From the NCBI RefSeq assembly GCF_000526775.1, contig NZ_JAGS01000001.1, positions 2,604,001 through 2,668,000 on the forward strand: a DNA stretch of 64,000 bases, read 5' to 3'. This stretch comes from Ruminococcus albus AD2013 (lineage in GTDB: Bacteria > Bacillota > Clostridia > Oscillospirales > Ruminococcaceae). The notes under the pieces were generated by a model. The model was not told the DNA's origin. It was given only the letters and a program-made list of their open reading frames with translations, and did no database searches. Below, in pieces: positions 41,977 through 51,099 of the stretch. Made by a program: the position numbers and the translations under genes. Position 1 is the stretch's first letter. Every line of letters begins with the position of its first letter.

Positions 41977-43044
41977 ATGAAAATGTCATTCCGCTGGTAC
42001 GGCACGGGAAACGACAGCATTACGCTCTCGCAGATACGGCAGATACCCGGCGTCAGTGAGATAGTCTGGGCACTGCATGAAAAGCAGCCCGGCGAAGTCT
42101 GGGAAAAATCTGAGATACAGGCTGTCAAGAACGAACTGGACAAGTACGGCTTCGGCATGAGCGTTGTGGAATCGGTGAACGTACACGATGATATAAAGAC
42201 CGCGGGGGCAAACCGCGATCTCTACATAGAGAACTACAAGCAGACGCTCAGAAATTTAAAAGATTTCGGTGTGAAAGTAGTCTGCTATAATTTCATGCCT
42301 GTTTTCGACTGGACGAGGACAGACCTTTTCCACCCTCTGCCCGACGGTTCAACTGCGCTTTATTACGAAAAAAGCAAGATAAAGCAGGATCCCGAGGAGA
42401 TGGCAGCCTATATCCTGAAAGAGACTAAAGGCTACACCATGCCCGGCTGGGAACCCGAAAGACTGGCAAATCTGAAAGAGCTTTTCGCCCTTTACAAGGA
42501 CGTTGACAAGGAAAAACTCTGGGAGAACCTGAAATACTTCCTTGAAGAGCTTATGCCCGTTTGCCACGAGTGTGATATCAAAATGGCTATACACCCCGAT
42601 GACCCGCCCTGGGATATATTCGGGCTTCCACGCCTGCTGACCGATGAATCAGCTGTGGAACGTTTCCTTAAAATGGTAGATGACCCATACAACTGTCTGA
42701 CACTTTGCTCGGGCTCACTGGGTTCAAATCCCGATAACAATGTAGCTGACATAGTGAGAAAGCACTGTGACAGGATAGCCTTTGCGCATATCCGCAACGT
42801 CAAGCATTTCGATAACGGAGATTTCAGCGAAACCTCTCACCGCGACTGCGACGGTGATGTAGGCATACTGGATATCATCAAAGCATACCACGACGGCGGT
42901 TTTGACGGATATATCCGCCCCGATCACGGCAGACACATATGGGACGAGAAATGCCGTCCCGGCTATGGGCTGTATGACAGGGCGCTGGGCATAATGTACA
43001 TACTCGGTGTATGGGATATGCTGGACAAGCTGAACGAAAAATAA
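41977..43044 (+). CDS. uxuA: Mannonate dehydratase
   Basis: 355 residues from ATG 41977 (MKMSFRWYGTGNDSITLSQI), with GGGAGG 7 bases upstream. Family hallmarks include VKVVCYNFMPVFDWTRTDL, MAIHPDDPPWDIFGLPR and the metal-site segment FAHIRNVKHFDNGDFSETSH. It dehydrates D-mannonate to 2-keto-3-deoxygluconate. It is first in a five-gene operon that contains every step from glucuronate to KDPG cleavage. Length is close to the usual 350-390. Confidence 0.96.
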   Translation: MKMSFRWYGTGNDSITLSQIRQIPGVSEIVWALHEKQPGEVWEKSEIQAVKNELDKYGFGMSVVESVNVHDDIKTAGANRDLYIENYKQTLRNLKDFGVKVVCYNFMPVFDWTRTDLFHPLPDGSTALYYEKSKIKQDPEEMAAYILKETKGYTMPGWEPERLANLKELFALYKDVDKEKLWENLKYFLEELMPVCHECDIKMAIHPDDPPWDIFGLPRLLTDESAVERFLKMVDDPYNCLTLCSGSLGSNPDNNVADIVRKHCDRIAFAHIRNVKHFDNGDFSETSHRDCDGDVGILDIIKAYHDGGFDGYIRPDHGRHIWDEKCRPGYGLYDRALGIMYILGVWDMLDKLNEK

Positions 43045-43130
43045 GCAAAACAACGGGTGTTCCGCAGAAATGGGGGACACCCTTGACATAATGGATATAA
43101 CGATCTATCACAGTTACAGAAAGGTAAAAT

Positions 43131-44546
43131 ATGGATAACACAAAACGAGCGTTTATGGATAAGGATTTTCTTCTGGATACCGAAGAAGCACGTATACTGT
43201 TCCATAAGTACGCAGAGGATATGCCTATAATCGACTATCACTGCCACATCGACCCGAAGGATATCGCCGAGGACAGGAACTTCGACAGCATAACCGAACT
43301 CTGGCTAGGGGGTGACCACTACAAGTGGCGTGCAATGCGTCAGTGCGGTATAGCCGAGAAGTACATAACAGGCAAAGAGGACAGCCGCGAGCGTTTCAGG
43401 CTCTGGTGCAGAACGCTTTCACAGGCTGTGGGGAGTCCCCTTTATCACTGGAGTCATCTGGAATTGCAGAGATATTTTGACTGCACTCTTCCGATATGCG
43501 AAAAAAACGCGGACGAGATATTCGACCTGTGCAATGCAAAACTGCAAAGCGGCGAACTTTCAGCAAAGAAGATAATAGGTATGTCGAAAGTAAGGGTCGT
43601 AGGCACTACCGATGACCCCTGCGACGATCTGAAGTGGCACAAAGCCATAGCAGAGGATAAAAGTCTCGGGTGCAGGGTGATACCCACATTCCGACCGGAC
43701 AAGGTACTGCTTATAGAGGACGGCGGATTCGGGGATTATGTCAGTGCGCTCGGAAAAGCAGCGGGAGTTGATGTTAACAGCTTTGAGAACTTGAAAAAAG
43801 CGCTGTCCACGAGGATAGACTTCTTTGCAGGCATGGGCTGCAAAAGCAGTGACCAGAGCACGGTTATGTTCCCCTGTGACCGCATAAGTGAAGCGGAGTG
43901 TGAGCGCATTTTCCGCAAGGGCATGGCGAATGAAACCGTCACCGAGGAGGAAAGGCTGAGCTTCATAACCGAGGTCATGCTGTTTCTCGGCAAAGAGTAC
44001 CGCCGTCACGGCTGGGTGATGCAGCTCCATTTCGGCGTTGCGAGAAATTCCAACAGCCGTATGTTTGAAGCTGTCGGCAGAGATACGGGATTCGACCGCA
44101 TACACAGCGATGCCCCCATAGAGAGCCTTGCGGCTTTTCTTGATGAACTTGACAAGACCGACAGTCTGCCGAAAACAGTGCTTTACAGCCTTGACCCTTC
44201 GATGAACACAGCCCTTGATGTGCTGGCGAAGTGCTTCAATGATGAGGGCGTGTGCGGCAAGGTACAGCACGGCGCGGCTTGGTGGTTCAATGATAATCTG
44301 GGCGGCATGAAAGATCATCTGCGCAGTTTTTGCGAGCAGGGCGTACTGGGCAATTTTATCGGTATGCTGACGGATTCGCGGTGTATGCTTTCATACACAA
44401 GACACGAATATTTCAGGCGGATACTCTGCGCATTTATAGGCAGACTTTGTGCCGACGGCGAGCTGTATTGGGATGAAGAAAACCTGGGTGAGATAGTGAA
44501 AAACGTCAGCTTCAATAACGCCATGAAATTTTTCGGAATGGAATAA
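43131..44546 (+). CDS. uxaC: Glucuronate isomerase
   Basis: 471 residues, normal length. MDKDFLLDTEEARILFHKYA and IIDYHCHIDPKDIAEDRNFDSI start it, with the His-x-His metal motif; GVVGKVQHGAAWWFNDNLGG-type VCGKVQHGAAWWFNDNLGGM and MLTDSRCMLSYTRHEYFRR lie near the end. It converts D-glucuronate to D-fructuronate (or galacturonate to tagaturonate). It lies 86 bases after uxuA on the same strand, with AAAGG upstream. Confidence 0.96.
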   Translation: MDNTKRAFMDKDFLLDTEEARILFHKYAEDMPIIDYHCHIDPKDIAEDRNFDSITELWLGGDHYKWRAMRQCGIAEKYITGKEDSRERFRLWCRTLSQAVGSPLYHWSHLELQRYFDCTLPICEKNADEIFDLCNAKLQSGELSAKKIIGMSKVRVVGTTDDPCDDLKWHKAIAEDKSLGCRVIPTFRPDKVLLIEDGGFGDYVSALGKAAGVDVNSFENLKKALSTRIDFFAGMGCKSSDQSTVMFPCDRISEAECERIFRKGMANETVTEEERLSFITEVMLFLGKEYRRHGWVMQLHFGVARNSNSRMFEAVGRDTGFDRIHSDAPIESLAAFLDELDKTDSLPKTVLYSLDPSMNTALDVLAKCFNDEGVCGKVQHGAAWWFNDNLGGMKDHLRSFCEQGVLGNFIGMLTDSRCMLSYTRHEYFRRILCAFIGRLCADGELYWDEENLGEIVKNVSFNNAMKFFGME

Positions 44547-44562
44547 AAGAGGTACATGATAT

Positions 44563-45324
44563 ATGGATAAGATAGTTGAAGAACTTAGTAAGATAGGCAT
44601 AATCCCCGTGGTAGTCATCGAGGACACCGAAAAAGCCGTGCCGCTGGCAAAGGCATTGTGCGAGGGCGGTCTGCCTGCGGCTGAGGTGACTTTCAGGACA
44701 GCGGCGGCTAAGGACGCAATCGAAGCGATGTGCATAGCTTGCCCCGAGATGATAGTCGGTGCAGGTACAGTGCTGACGGTAAAGCAGGCTGAGGACGCAC
44801 TTGCGGCAGGAGCAAAGTTCATCGTTTCACCGAATTTTGATGAAGCAGTTGTGAAGTTCTGCCTTGAAAGAAAAGTTGCGGTACTGCCCGGCATAGCTAC
44901 GCCATCAGAACTCGGAAAGGCAGTGGCTATGGGGCTTACGGAGGTAAAGTTCTTTCCTGCTGAACAGGCTGGAGGACTTGCCATGATAAAGGCGATGGCG
45001 GCACCCTTCGGCGGTGTGAAGTTCATGCCCACAGGCGGACTTAACACCAAGAACATCGGGGAATATCTCGATGCCCCCGAGGTCATAGCCTGCGGCGGTA
45101 GTTTCATGGTGAACAAGGAATGGATAGCTGCGGGAGATTTCGGCAAGGTTCGCAAAGCGACCGAAGCGGCTGTGGACATCATGCTGAAAGTAAGGTATGT
45201 CGGGGTAGATGAAGAGGGTGCAAGCGTATTTGCCGCTAAAAAGCCCGAGAGGACATTATACCACATGGCACGCAGAGGTCACATCAGCGCAGAAGCTTCA
45301 GGCGTACAGATAATTCGGGGGTGA
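44563..45324 (+). CDS. eda: KHG/KDPG aldolase with a C-terminal extension
   Basis: 253 residues. The class I aldolase core has the Glu in LPAAEVTFRTAAAK and the Schiff-base Lys in LTEVKFFPAEQAGG, with GAGTVLTVKQAEDALAAGAKF between. It splits KDPG to pyruvate and glyceraldehyde-3-phosphate. Usual aldolases end near residue 205-215; this one adds about 40 residues (KVRYVGVDEEGASVFAAKK ...) of unknown role. It begins 16 bases after uxaC and ends 4 bases before kdgK, so the genes are tightly coupled. Confidence 0.93.
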   Translation: MDKIVEELSKIGIIPVVVIEDTEKAVPLAKALCEGGLPAAEVTFRTAAAKDAIEAMCIACPEMIVGAGTVLTVKQAEDALAAGAKFIVSPNFDEAVVKFCLERKVAVLPGIATPSELGKAVAMGLTEVKFFPAEQAGGLAMIKAMAAPFGGVKFMPTGGLNTKNIGEYLDAPEVIACGGSFMVNKEWIAAGDFGKVRKATEAAVDIMLKVRYVGVDEEGASVFAAKKPERTLYHMARRGHISAEASGVQIIRG

Positions 45325-45328
45325 CGTA

Positions 45329-46336
45329 ATGAAAGTAGTAACTTTCGGCGAGATACTGCTGAGACTTTCACCCGAAGGACACAAGCGCTTTTTGCAGGCA
45401 GAAGGCTTTGATGCGGTGTACGGCGGCGGTGAAGCGAATACCGCGGTATCGCTGGCACAGTTCGGGTATGATGCTAAATTCATAACAAAACTGCCCGACC
45501 ACGAGATAGGTCAGGCAGCGATAAACACCCTGCGTCAGTACGGTGTGGATACTTCTGACATACTGCGAGGCGGGAACAGGATAGGTCTGTATTATCTGGA
45601 AAAAGGCGCGGCACAGCGTCCCTCAAAGGTGATATATGACAGGGCAGGTTCGTCCGTAGCGGGGGCTAAGGCAGAAGAATTTGACTGGGAAAGACTGCTT
45701 TCAGGGGCTGACCTATTCCATATCACAGGCATTACTCCCGCACTTTCAGCTGAATGTGCAAAGGCTTCACTGGAAGCTGTTAAGACGGCGAAAAGGCTGG
45801 GCATAACTGTCAGCTGTGATATTAATTTCCGCCGCAAGCTTTGGGATAAGGATACCGCAGGAAAGGTAATGGCGGAGATACTTGAATATACCGACATCTA
45901 CATCGGAGGACGAGATCAGGCTGAGGAACTTTTCGGAATACCGACCAATGCCCGCGATGACAGCGACTATGAAGCATACAAGGCGGTGGCTGAAAAGCTG
46001 AAAGAGCGTTTCGGCTTAAAGAAAGTAGCAATAACCCTGAGGACTACCCTTTCATCGGACGAGAACAAGTGGGCGGCGCTGTTGTATGACGGTGAAAAAC
46101 ACTGTTTCAGCCGTGAATACCGCTCGCTGATAGTTGACAGAGTAGGCGGTGGCGACAGCTTTTCCGCAGGGCTGATATACGCCCTCGGTGAGGGCATGGA
46201 TACACAGTCAGCAGTGGATTTTGCGGCGGCGGCTAGCTGTCTGAAACTCTCGGTGGAGGGTGACTGCAATATCATGAGTGTTGACGAAGTGAAGTCGCTG
46301 GCATTCGGCGGCGGTTCGGCACAGGTACAAAGATAA
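45329..46336 (+). CDS. kdgK: 2-keto-3-deoxygluconate kinase (PfkB family)
   Basis: 335 residues. PfkB fold: N-terminal VVTFGEILLRLSPEGHKRF and YGGGEANTAVSLAQFG bind the sugar, and VGGGDSFSAGLIYALGEG near 273-290 holds the catalytic Asp and anion hole. It phosphorylates KDG to KDPG, the substrate of the aldolase encoded just before. The gene order and 4-base gap fix the specificity that sequence alone would leave open. Confidence 0.93.
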   Translation: MKVVTFGEILLRLSPEGHKRFLQAEGFDAVYGGGEANTAVSLAQFGYDAKFITKLPDHEIGQAAINTLRQYGVDTSDILRGGNRIGLYYLEKGAAQRPSKVIYDRAGSSVAGAKAEEFDWERLLSGADLFHITGITPALSAECAKASLEAVKTAKRLGITVSCDINFRRKLWDKDTAGKVMAEILEYTDIYIGGRDQAEELFGIPTNARDDSDYEAYKAVAEKLKERFGLKKVAITLRTTLSSDENKWAALLYDGEKHCFSREYRSLIVDRVGGGDSFSAGLIYALGEGMDTQSAVDFAAAASCLKLSVEGDCNIMSVDEVKSLAFGGGSAQVQR

Positions 46337-46346
46337 GGAGATAATC

Positions 46347-47945
46347 ATGAAGCTATCAACGGAAAGCATTGTTAAAAACCGTCAGGCATGGAAAGACAAA
46401 GGCTTCATCATGCCCGAATACGATACGGAAGCTGTAAAGAGAAAAACCATGGAAGCACCCCGTTGGATACATTTCGGGGCAGGAAATATCTTCCGCGGCT
46501 ACATAGCCTGTTTACAGGACGAACTGATAAAGACAGGTGAATCCGACAGCGGTATCATCGCAGTGGACAGCTTTGACACAGAGACGATTGAGAAGATATA
46601 CGACCCCTTTGATGACCTTGTACTGCTGGTTGGTCTGCGGGCGCAGGGCGAAAGATATCTGCGGGTGATAGGCAGTATAGGCGGTGCGCTGTGCGCTAAG
46701 GGCGAGGGTTTTGCACTGCTGAAAAAGTATGCAGAGAGCGACTCTTTGCAGATGATATCATTCACCATCACCGAAAAGGGCTATGCTGTAAAGGACATGA
46801 ACGGCGAGGTCTTTCCATTTGTGAAAGAAGATATCAAATCAGGTCCCGAGGGCGAACTAAACTCCGCTATGGCGATAATCGCATCACTGCTTTATGCGAG
46901 GTTCAAAGCTGGTGAAAAGCCCATAGCACTGGTCAGCATGGATAATTGCAGCCGAAACGGCGACAAACTTCGTGATGGTGTTATGTTCACCGCCAAGGCA
47001 TGGGCTGAAAACGGTCTGGCGAGCGATGACTTTATCGCTTATCTGGAAAGCGGCAAGGTAAGCTTCCCATGGTCGATGATAGACAAGATAACTCCCCGCC
47101 CCGACAGCGGCATATGTGATGAACTCACCGCCATGGGCATTGAGGGAATGCAGCCTGTAAAAACTTCCCGCGGAACTTTCATAGCGCCTTTCGTAAATGC
47201 TGAGATGCCCCAGTATCTGGTGATAGAGGACGATTTCCCCAACGGCAGACCGCCCCTTGAAAAAGCAGGGGTATACCTCACCGACCGCAAGACCGTTGAC
47301 CGTGCCGAGAAGATGAAGGTCATGACCTGCCTGAACCCTCTGCATACGGCACTGGCTGTTTTCGGCTGTCTGCTGGGTCACAAAAAGATCGCCGAGGAAA
47401 TGGCAGACGATGACCTCAGAAAGCTGGTGTATGATCTGGGCTATAATGAGGGCTTGCCTGTTGTGGTAGACCCCGTTATTATCCGCCCCGAGGTTTTTCT
47501 CAAAGAGGTTCTTGAAGAAAGACTGCCCAACGGCAATCTGCCAGATACACCCCAGAGGATAGCCACCGATACCAGTCAGAAGCTGGCTATACGCTTTGGC
47601 GAAACGATAAAAGCCTACGCCGAAAAAGGAACTTCGGGCGAACTGACGCTGATACCCCTTGTCATAGCGGCATGGCTGAGATACCTCACGGGTATAGACG
47701 ACAACGGCGATGCCATGGAACTCAGTGCCGACCCCATGCTTGATGAGATGCAGAAAACCGTCCGCCCCGAGTGGTACGGAAATTCATGCGATGCGGATAA
47801 AGTACGTGCCGTGCTGACAAACAGCACCCTCTTCGGAACTGACCTTGTCAAAGCAGGGCTGGCAGACAAGATAATAACCGACCTCGATAAAATGCTGGCA
47901 GGCAAGGGCGCTGTGCGCAGTACCCTGAAAGAGAATTTAGGATAA
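46347..47945 (+). CDS. uxuB: Fructuronate reductase (mannitol dehydrogenase family)
   Basis: 532 residues. Rossmann N-terminus with WIHFGAGNIFRGYIACLQDEL for NAD binding. ALVSMDNCSRNGDKLRDGV and MKVMTCLNPLHTALAVFGCLLG, with the catalytic Lys neighbourhood, follow. It reduces D-fructuronate to D-mannonate (or tagaturonate to altronate). Since the operon has uxuA, not altronate dehydratase, fructuronate is the likely substrate. AAGGAG lies 8 bases upstream. It is the last gene, followed by a strong terminator. Confidence 0.93.
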   Translation: MKLSTESIVKNRQAWKDKGFIMPEYDTEAVKRKTMEAPRWIHFGAGNIFRGYIACLQDELIKTGESDSGIIAVDSFDTETIEKIYDPFDDLVLLVGLRAQGERYLRVIGSIGGALCAKGEGFALLKKYAESDSLQMISFTITEKGYAVKDMNGEVFPFVKEDIKSGPEGELNSAMAIIASLLYARFKAGEKPIALVSMDNCSRNGDKLRDGVMFTAKAWAENGLASDDFIAYLESGKVSFPWSMIDKITPRPDSGICDELTAMGIEGMQPVKTSRGTFIAPFVNAEMPQYLVIEDDFPNGRPPLEKAGVYLTDRKTVDRAEKMKVMTCLNPLHTALAVFGCLLGHKKIAEEMADDDLRKLVYDLGYNEGLPVVVDPVIIRPEVFLKEVLEERLPNGNLPDTPQRIATDTSQKLAIRFGETIKAYAEKGTSGELTLIPLVIAAWLRYLTGIDDNGDAMELSADPMLDEMQKTVRPEWYGNSCDADKVRAVLTNSTLFGTDLVKAGLADKIITDLDKMLAGKGAVRSTLKENLG

Positions 47946-47950
47946 AAAAC

Positions 47951-47976
47951 AAGGTGTGTCCGAGCGGGCACACCTT
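47951..47976 (+). terminator. Terminator of the glucuronate operon
   Basis: An 11-bp stem (AAGGTGTGTCC with GGGCACACCTT, one T-G pair) and GAGC loop, followed by TTGTTGTT. Confidence 0.85.
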
Positions 47977-48014
47977 TTGTTGTTATGTATTAATTATCAT
48001 CTGCAATATGGAAA

Positions 48015-48088
48015 TGCGCCCGACAGGAGTCGAACCTGCGGCCTTCAGAGTCGGAGTCTGACGCTCTATCCAGCTGAGCTACGGACGC
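48015..48088 (-). tRNA. tRNA-Arg (anticodon CCG)
   Basis: 74 bases fold as a full cloverleaf on the minus strand: acceptor GCGTCCG pairing with CGGGCGC (one wobble), D-arm GCTC/GAGC, anticodon stem TCAGA/TCTGA with loop CTCCGAC, TTCGAAT T-loop, discriminator A. The anticodon CCG reads CGG arginine codons. The 3' CCA is not encoded. It lies 95 bases downstream of metG on the same strand. Confidence 0.95.
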
Positions 48089-48183
48089 GGAATTAATGAA
48101 TAATGAATAGTATCAGTGCCGCCCAAGACGTTTTTTCGAGCACGGGCGGACACCTTTTCTATTCTGTTATATGGTCATGTTTA

Positions 48184-50139
48184 TTATCTCAGCTTAGCAC
48201 CGTTAGGCAGTGTCTGGTCGGGGAATATTACCCTTGCAGAACCATCGGGAGCATCTGCTGCGCAGATCATACCGTTGGATTCAACACCGCAGAGTGTAAC
48301 TGGCTTCAGGTTTGCCACGATGATGACCTTCTTGCCGATTAGGTCTTCGGGCTTGTACCATGCAGCTATACCGCTGACTACCTGTCTGCCGCCGAAACCG
48401 TCATCAAGCTGTAGGCAAAGGAGCTTCTTGGACTTCTTTACCTTCTCACATTCCTTGACCTCTGCCACTCTAAGCTCGACCTTTGCAAAGTCATCAATGG
48501 TTATCTGCTCGGAGAGAGGAACAGGCTCAAATGCGTCAGCAGCTTCTTCAGCCGCAGCAGCTGCTGCCTGTGCAGCCATCTTAGCCTCAGCTTCTTCCAT
48601 GAACTTAGCTGCGTCGATTCTTGCGAACAGCGGAACAGGATCGCCCACACTGCTGCCGACTTTCAGTCCGCCGAATTCCTTCAGGCTGTCAAGGCCCTTT
48701 ATATCTGTGCCGATCTGTGCGAGTATCTTCTCGCTTGTCTCGGGCATGAATGCTTCGAGTATAACACCCAGGAAACGGATAGTTTCAAGCAGGTTGTAAA
48801 GAACAGTGGAAAGTCTGCCGAACTTAGCTTCGTCCTTGCCCAGTACCCACGGCTCGGTCTCATCGATGTACTTGTTTGCACGTCTTGCCAGTGTCATTAT
48901 AGCTTCCATAGCGTCAGCCATACGGTACTGGTCGATAAAGTCAGCCACCTTCTTGGGAGTTTCTTCTGCCAGTGCGATAAGCTCGTCATCAACAGGCTCT
49001 TTCACCTCGGGCTGACGTATCTCACCGCCGAAATACTTCTTAGTCATGGCAACAGTTCTGTTCACCAGATTGCCCAGAGTATTTGCAAGGTCGGAATTGT
49101 ATCTCTCGATAAGTGATTCGTAAGTTATTGAACCGTCACCGTTAAGACCCATCTCGCTAAGCAGATAGTATCTTGCGCCGTCAACGCCGAAAGTATCAAC
49201 AACTTCATCAGCATAGATAACATTGCCCTTGGACTTGCTCATCTTGTCCTCACCGAAGAGTATCCAGTTGTGACCGAAGAGCTTCTTGGGTATCTCAACG
49301 CCCAGTGCGTGGAGCATGATAGGCCAGTAGATAGAATGGAATCTCATTATATCCTTGCCGATAACGTGGCAGTCGCAGGGCCAGTACTTCTTGAACTGCT
49401 CACTGCTGCCGTCGGGATCGTAGCCCAGTGCTGTAATATAGTTTGAAAGCGCATCTATCCATACGTAGATAACGTGCTTGGGATCAAATGTAACAGGTAT
49501 CGACCATGTGAAAGTAGTTCTGGAAACACAAAGGTCCTGGAGACCGGGCTTGATGAAGTTGTTGAGCATCTCCTTCTTGCGGCTCTCGGGAACGATGAAA
49601 TCGGGGTGTGTCTCGATGTAATCTTCCAGCCACTGCTGATACTTGGAAAGCTTCAGGAAGTATGCTTCCTCATGTGCGGGCTTTACTTCACGTCCGCAGT
49701 CGGGACATTTGCCGTCAACCAGTTGTGACTGTGTCCAGAAGCTCTCACAGGGCACGCAGTACAGACCCTCGTAAGAACCCTTGTAAATATCGCCCTGCTC
49801 ATAGAGCTTGTTGAATATCTTCTGAACTACTTTTTCATGCTGTTCATCGGTAGTTCTGATAAAGCCGTCGTAAGAGATATTCATGCACTTGCAGATATCC
49901 TTTATCTCGCCTGCGACCTTGTCAACATGCTCCTTGGGAGAGATTCCCTCTTCCTTAGCAAGACCCTCTATCTTCATACCATGCTCGTCCGTACCTGTAA
50001 GGAAGAACACATCATAGCCCTGCATTCTCTTGAAACGAGCGATAGCATCGGTGAAAACTACCTCATAAGTATTGCCGATATGCGGTTTTTTAGACGCATA
50101 CGCAATAGCTGTTGTTATATAAAACTTCTCTTTCTCCAT
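48184..50139 (-). CDS. metG: Methionyl-tRNA synthetase
   Basis: 651 residues. The HIGH-type motif is in SKKPHIGNTYEVVFTDAI, the zinc knuckle is CVPCESFW ... CPDCGRE, and KMSKSKGNVI is the activation loop. The anticodon-binding helical domain follows. After an Ala-rich linker, a C-terminal tRNA-binding domain (LSEQITIDDFAKVELRVAEV) makes up the last about 110 residues. It charges tRNA-Met. The promoter upstream is strong and no T-box leader is present. Confidence 0.97.
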   Translation of the reverse strand: MEKEKFYITTAIAYASKKPHIGNTYEVVFTDAIARFKRMQGYDVFFLTGTDEHGMKIEGLAKEEGISPKEHVDKVAGEIKDICKCMNISYDGFIRTTDEQHEKVVQKIFNKLYEQGDIYKGSYEGLYCVPCESFWTQSQLVDGKCPDCGREVKPAHEEAYFLKLSKYQQWLEDYIETHPDFIVPESRKKEMLNNFIKPGLQDLCVSRTTFTWSIPVTFDPKHVIYVWIDALSNYITALGYDPDGSSEQFKKYWPCDCHVIGKDIMRFHSIYWPIMLHALGVEIPKKLFGHNWILFGEDKMSKSKGNVIYADEVVDTFGVDGARYYLLSEMGLNGDGSITYESLIERYNSDLANTLGNLVNRTVAMTKKYFGGEIRQPEVKEPVDDELIALAEETPKKVADFIDQYRMADAMEAIMTLARRANKYIDETEPWVLGKDEAKFGRLSTVLYNLLETIRFLGVILEAFMPETSEKILAQIGTDIKGLDSLKEFGGLKVGSSVGDPVPLFARIDAAKFMEEAEAKMAAQAAAAAAEEAADAFEPVPLSEQITIDDFAKVELRVAEVKECEKVKKSKKLLCLQLDDGFGGRQVVSGIAAWYKPEDLIGKKVIIVANLKPVTLCGVESNGMICAADAPDGSARVIFPDQTLPNGAKLR

Positions 50140-50173
50140 AAAAAAGACCTCCTGTCAAGAATGTCACTATATT

Positions 50174-50202
50174 ATTATAGCACATTATAAAACCAATTGC
50201 AA
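50174..50202 (-). promoter_or_regulatory. Promoter of metG
   Basis: On the minus strand TTGCAA (50197-50202), 17-base spacer, TATAAT (50174-50179), 35 bases before the ATG; GGAGG precedes the start. Confidence 0.75.
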
Positions 50203-50255
50203 GCTTTTTTTGTCGGATACTGCGGAAACAATCGGGAGAAAACAGAAAGGCGGAC

Positions 50256-50645
50256 AGAATGCCAAGGAGGAGAGCTTTTGGTCAAGCTTTTCGCGAAAAG
50301 GTCCTCGGGCGGACGGCTCGATTTCGCGGCAGAAAAAGTGTGACAACCACAAACATCGCCGCGAACCAAAGCGCGCGGTCAAGCCTCGCGCTAGCAGGCT
50401 TGCGAGGATGTTTGCACAGTCAACTTTGTTGACTGTTGGCGGCGCCCTCAATCACCAAGGCACATACCAAAATGCACAACATACTACAAGAGCGATACGA
50501 ACTCATACCGAACAATGCGCGGGCATACCAAAACATACGAGCGTGTACCAAAGTATACGACCGTATCTTCTGGTATGCGTAAAATATACCCGCGCATGAA
50601 ATCGGACAGCGAAGCGAATCGATTTCTCGACCCGCAAGGGGCGAC
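50256..50645 (+). repeat. Dispersed intergenic repeat, copy 2 (with phased decamers)
   Basis: 390 bases. It starts ATGCCAAGGAGG like copy 1 and ends TCGACCC-GCAAG-GGGCGAC. A second start-like block (AAAGCGCGCGGTCAAGCCTCGCG, about 50364-50400) suggests two elements merged. The middle, between GCGCGGGC and ACCCGCGC, holds an array of ATAC-containing decamers (50494-50573) in place of the hairpins of copies 1 and 3. Confidence 0.7.
50494..50573 (+). repeat. Helically phased ATAC decamer array
   Basis: Units of 10 bases such as CATACCGAAC, CATACCAAAA, CATACGAGCG, TGTACCAAAG and TATACGACCG follow each other at exactly 10-base steps (50494, 50504, 50524, 50534, 50544, 50554), ending TATCTTCTGG. 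One step (50514) is occupied by the GCGCGGG block. Looser copies precede it at 50463 and 50480. Confidence 0.7.
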
Positions 50646-50735
50646 ATTGTCAACCGCAGTCCCTCTGATAAGAACGGGGTATTCTCAGTACGTTCATTAA
50701 ATGCATACTTGCTTTTTAGAACGCACTGCGGATTA
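50646..50735. other. Spacer between inverted repeat copies
   Basis: 90 bases between copies 2 and 3. Contains CCGCAGTCC next to copy 2 and ACGCACTGCGG next to copy 3, short sequences that also flank copy 1. No gene was seen. Confidence 0.4.
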
Positions 50736-51011
50736 GTCGCCCCTCACTTTGTTCGGGTCGAGCCGTCAAAGGCGCTATCGCTGTTTGACGGCGGGCGCGG
50801 GCAATTTTTACGCACTAAGTTTGTGCGTGTAGGATTTTTTTGTTCACGCTCGGAATTTTCGGGATTGCCCGCGCCGTGTGGTCGGAAGATAGTCTGCTAT
50901 TGTTTTGATTGTGTTTACGTCACTTTTGCGCCTTGATGCGAGGGCTCTGCCCTCGCGCTCCCGCAAGCCTGCTGGCGCGAGGCTTGACCGCGCGCTTTGT
51001 TTCCTTGGCAT
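50736..51011 (-). repeat. Dispersed intergenic repeat, copy 3
   Basis: 276 bases, the same length as copy 1 and in the opposite direction. In order on the minus strand: ATGCCAAGGAAA, CAAGCCTCGCGCCAGCAGGCTTG, GCGAGGGCAGAGCCCTCGC, GGCGCAAAAGTGACGT, ATAGCAGACTATCTTCCGAC, then GCGCGGGCAA / TTGCCCGCGC around a variable hairpin, a GTCAAA/TTTGAC hairpin, and TCGACCCGAAC...GGGGCGAC. Confidence 0.75.
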
Positions 51012-51052
51012 ATCTTATCACTTACCTGCATTTATCTCAATCCTTTGCCCAC

Positions 51053-51084
51053 AAAAAAAGAGCGGCACAAAACCGCTCTTTTTT
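51053..51084. terminator. Bidirectional terminator of the cellobiose phosphorylase operon
   Basis: AGAGCGG pairs with CCGCTCT around CACAAAA, flanked by A-run and T-run on both sides. It lies 15 bases past the stop at 51100. Confidence 0.85.
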
Positions 51085-51099
51085 CTTATGTTATTGGGA

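Noticed and set aside
50494..50573. CRISPR array
   Set aside because: The 10-base units have no spacers of constant length and there are no cas genes in the window.
50210..50599. Open frames of 60-129 codons in the second repeat block
   Set aside because: They follow hairpins and decamers of the repeat, differ between copies and lack ribosome sites.
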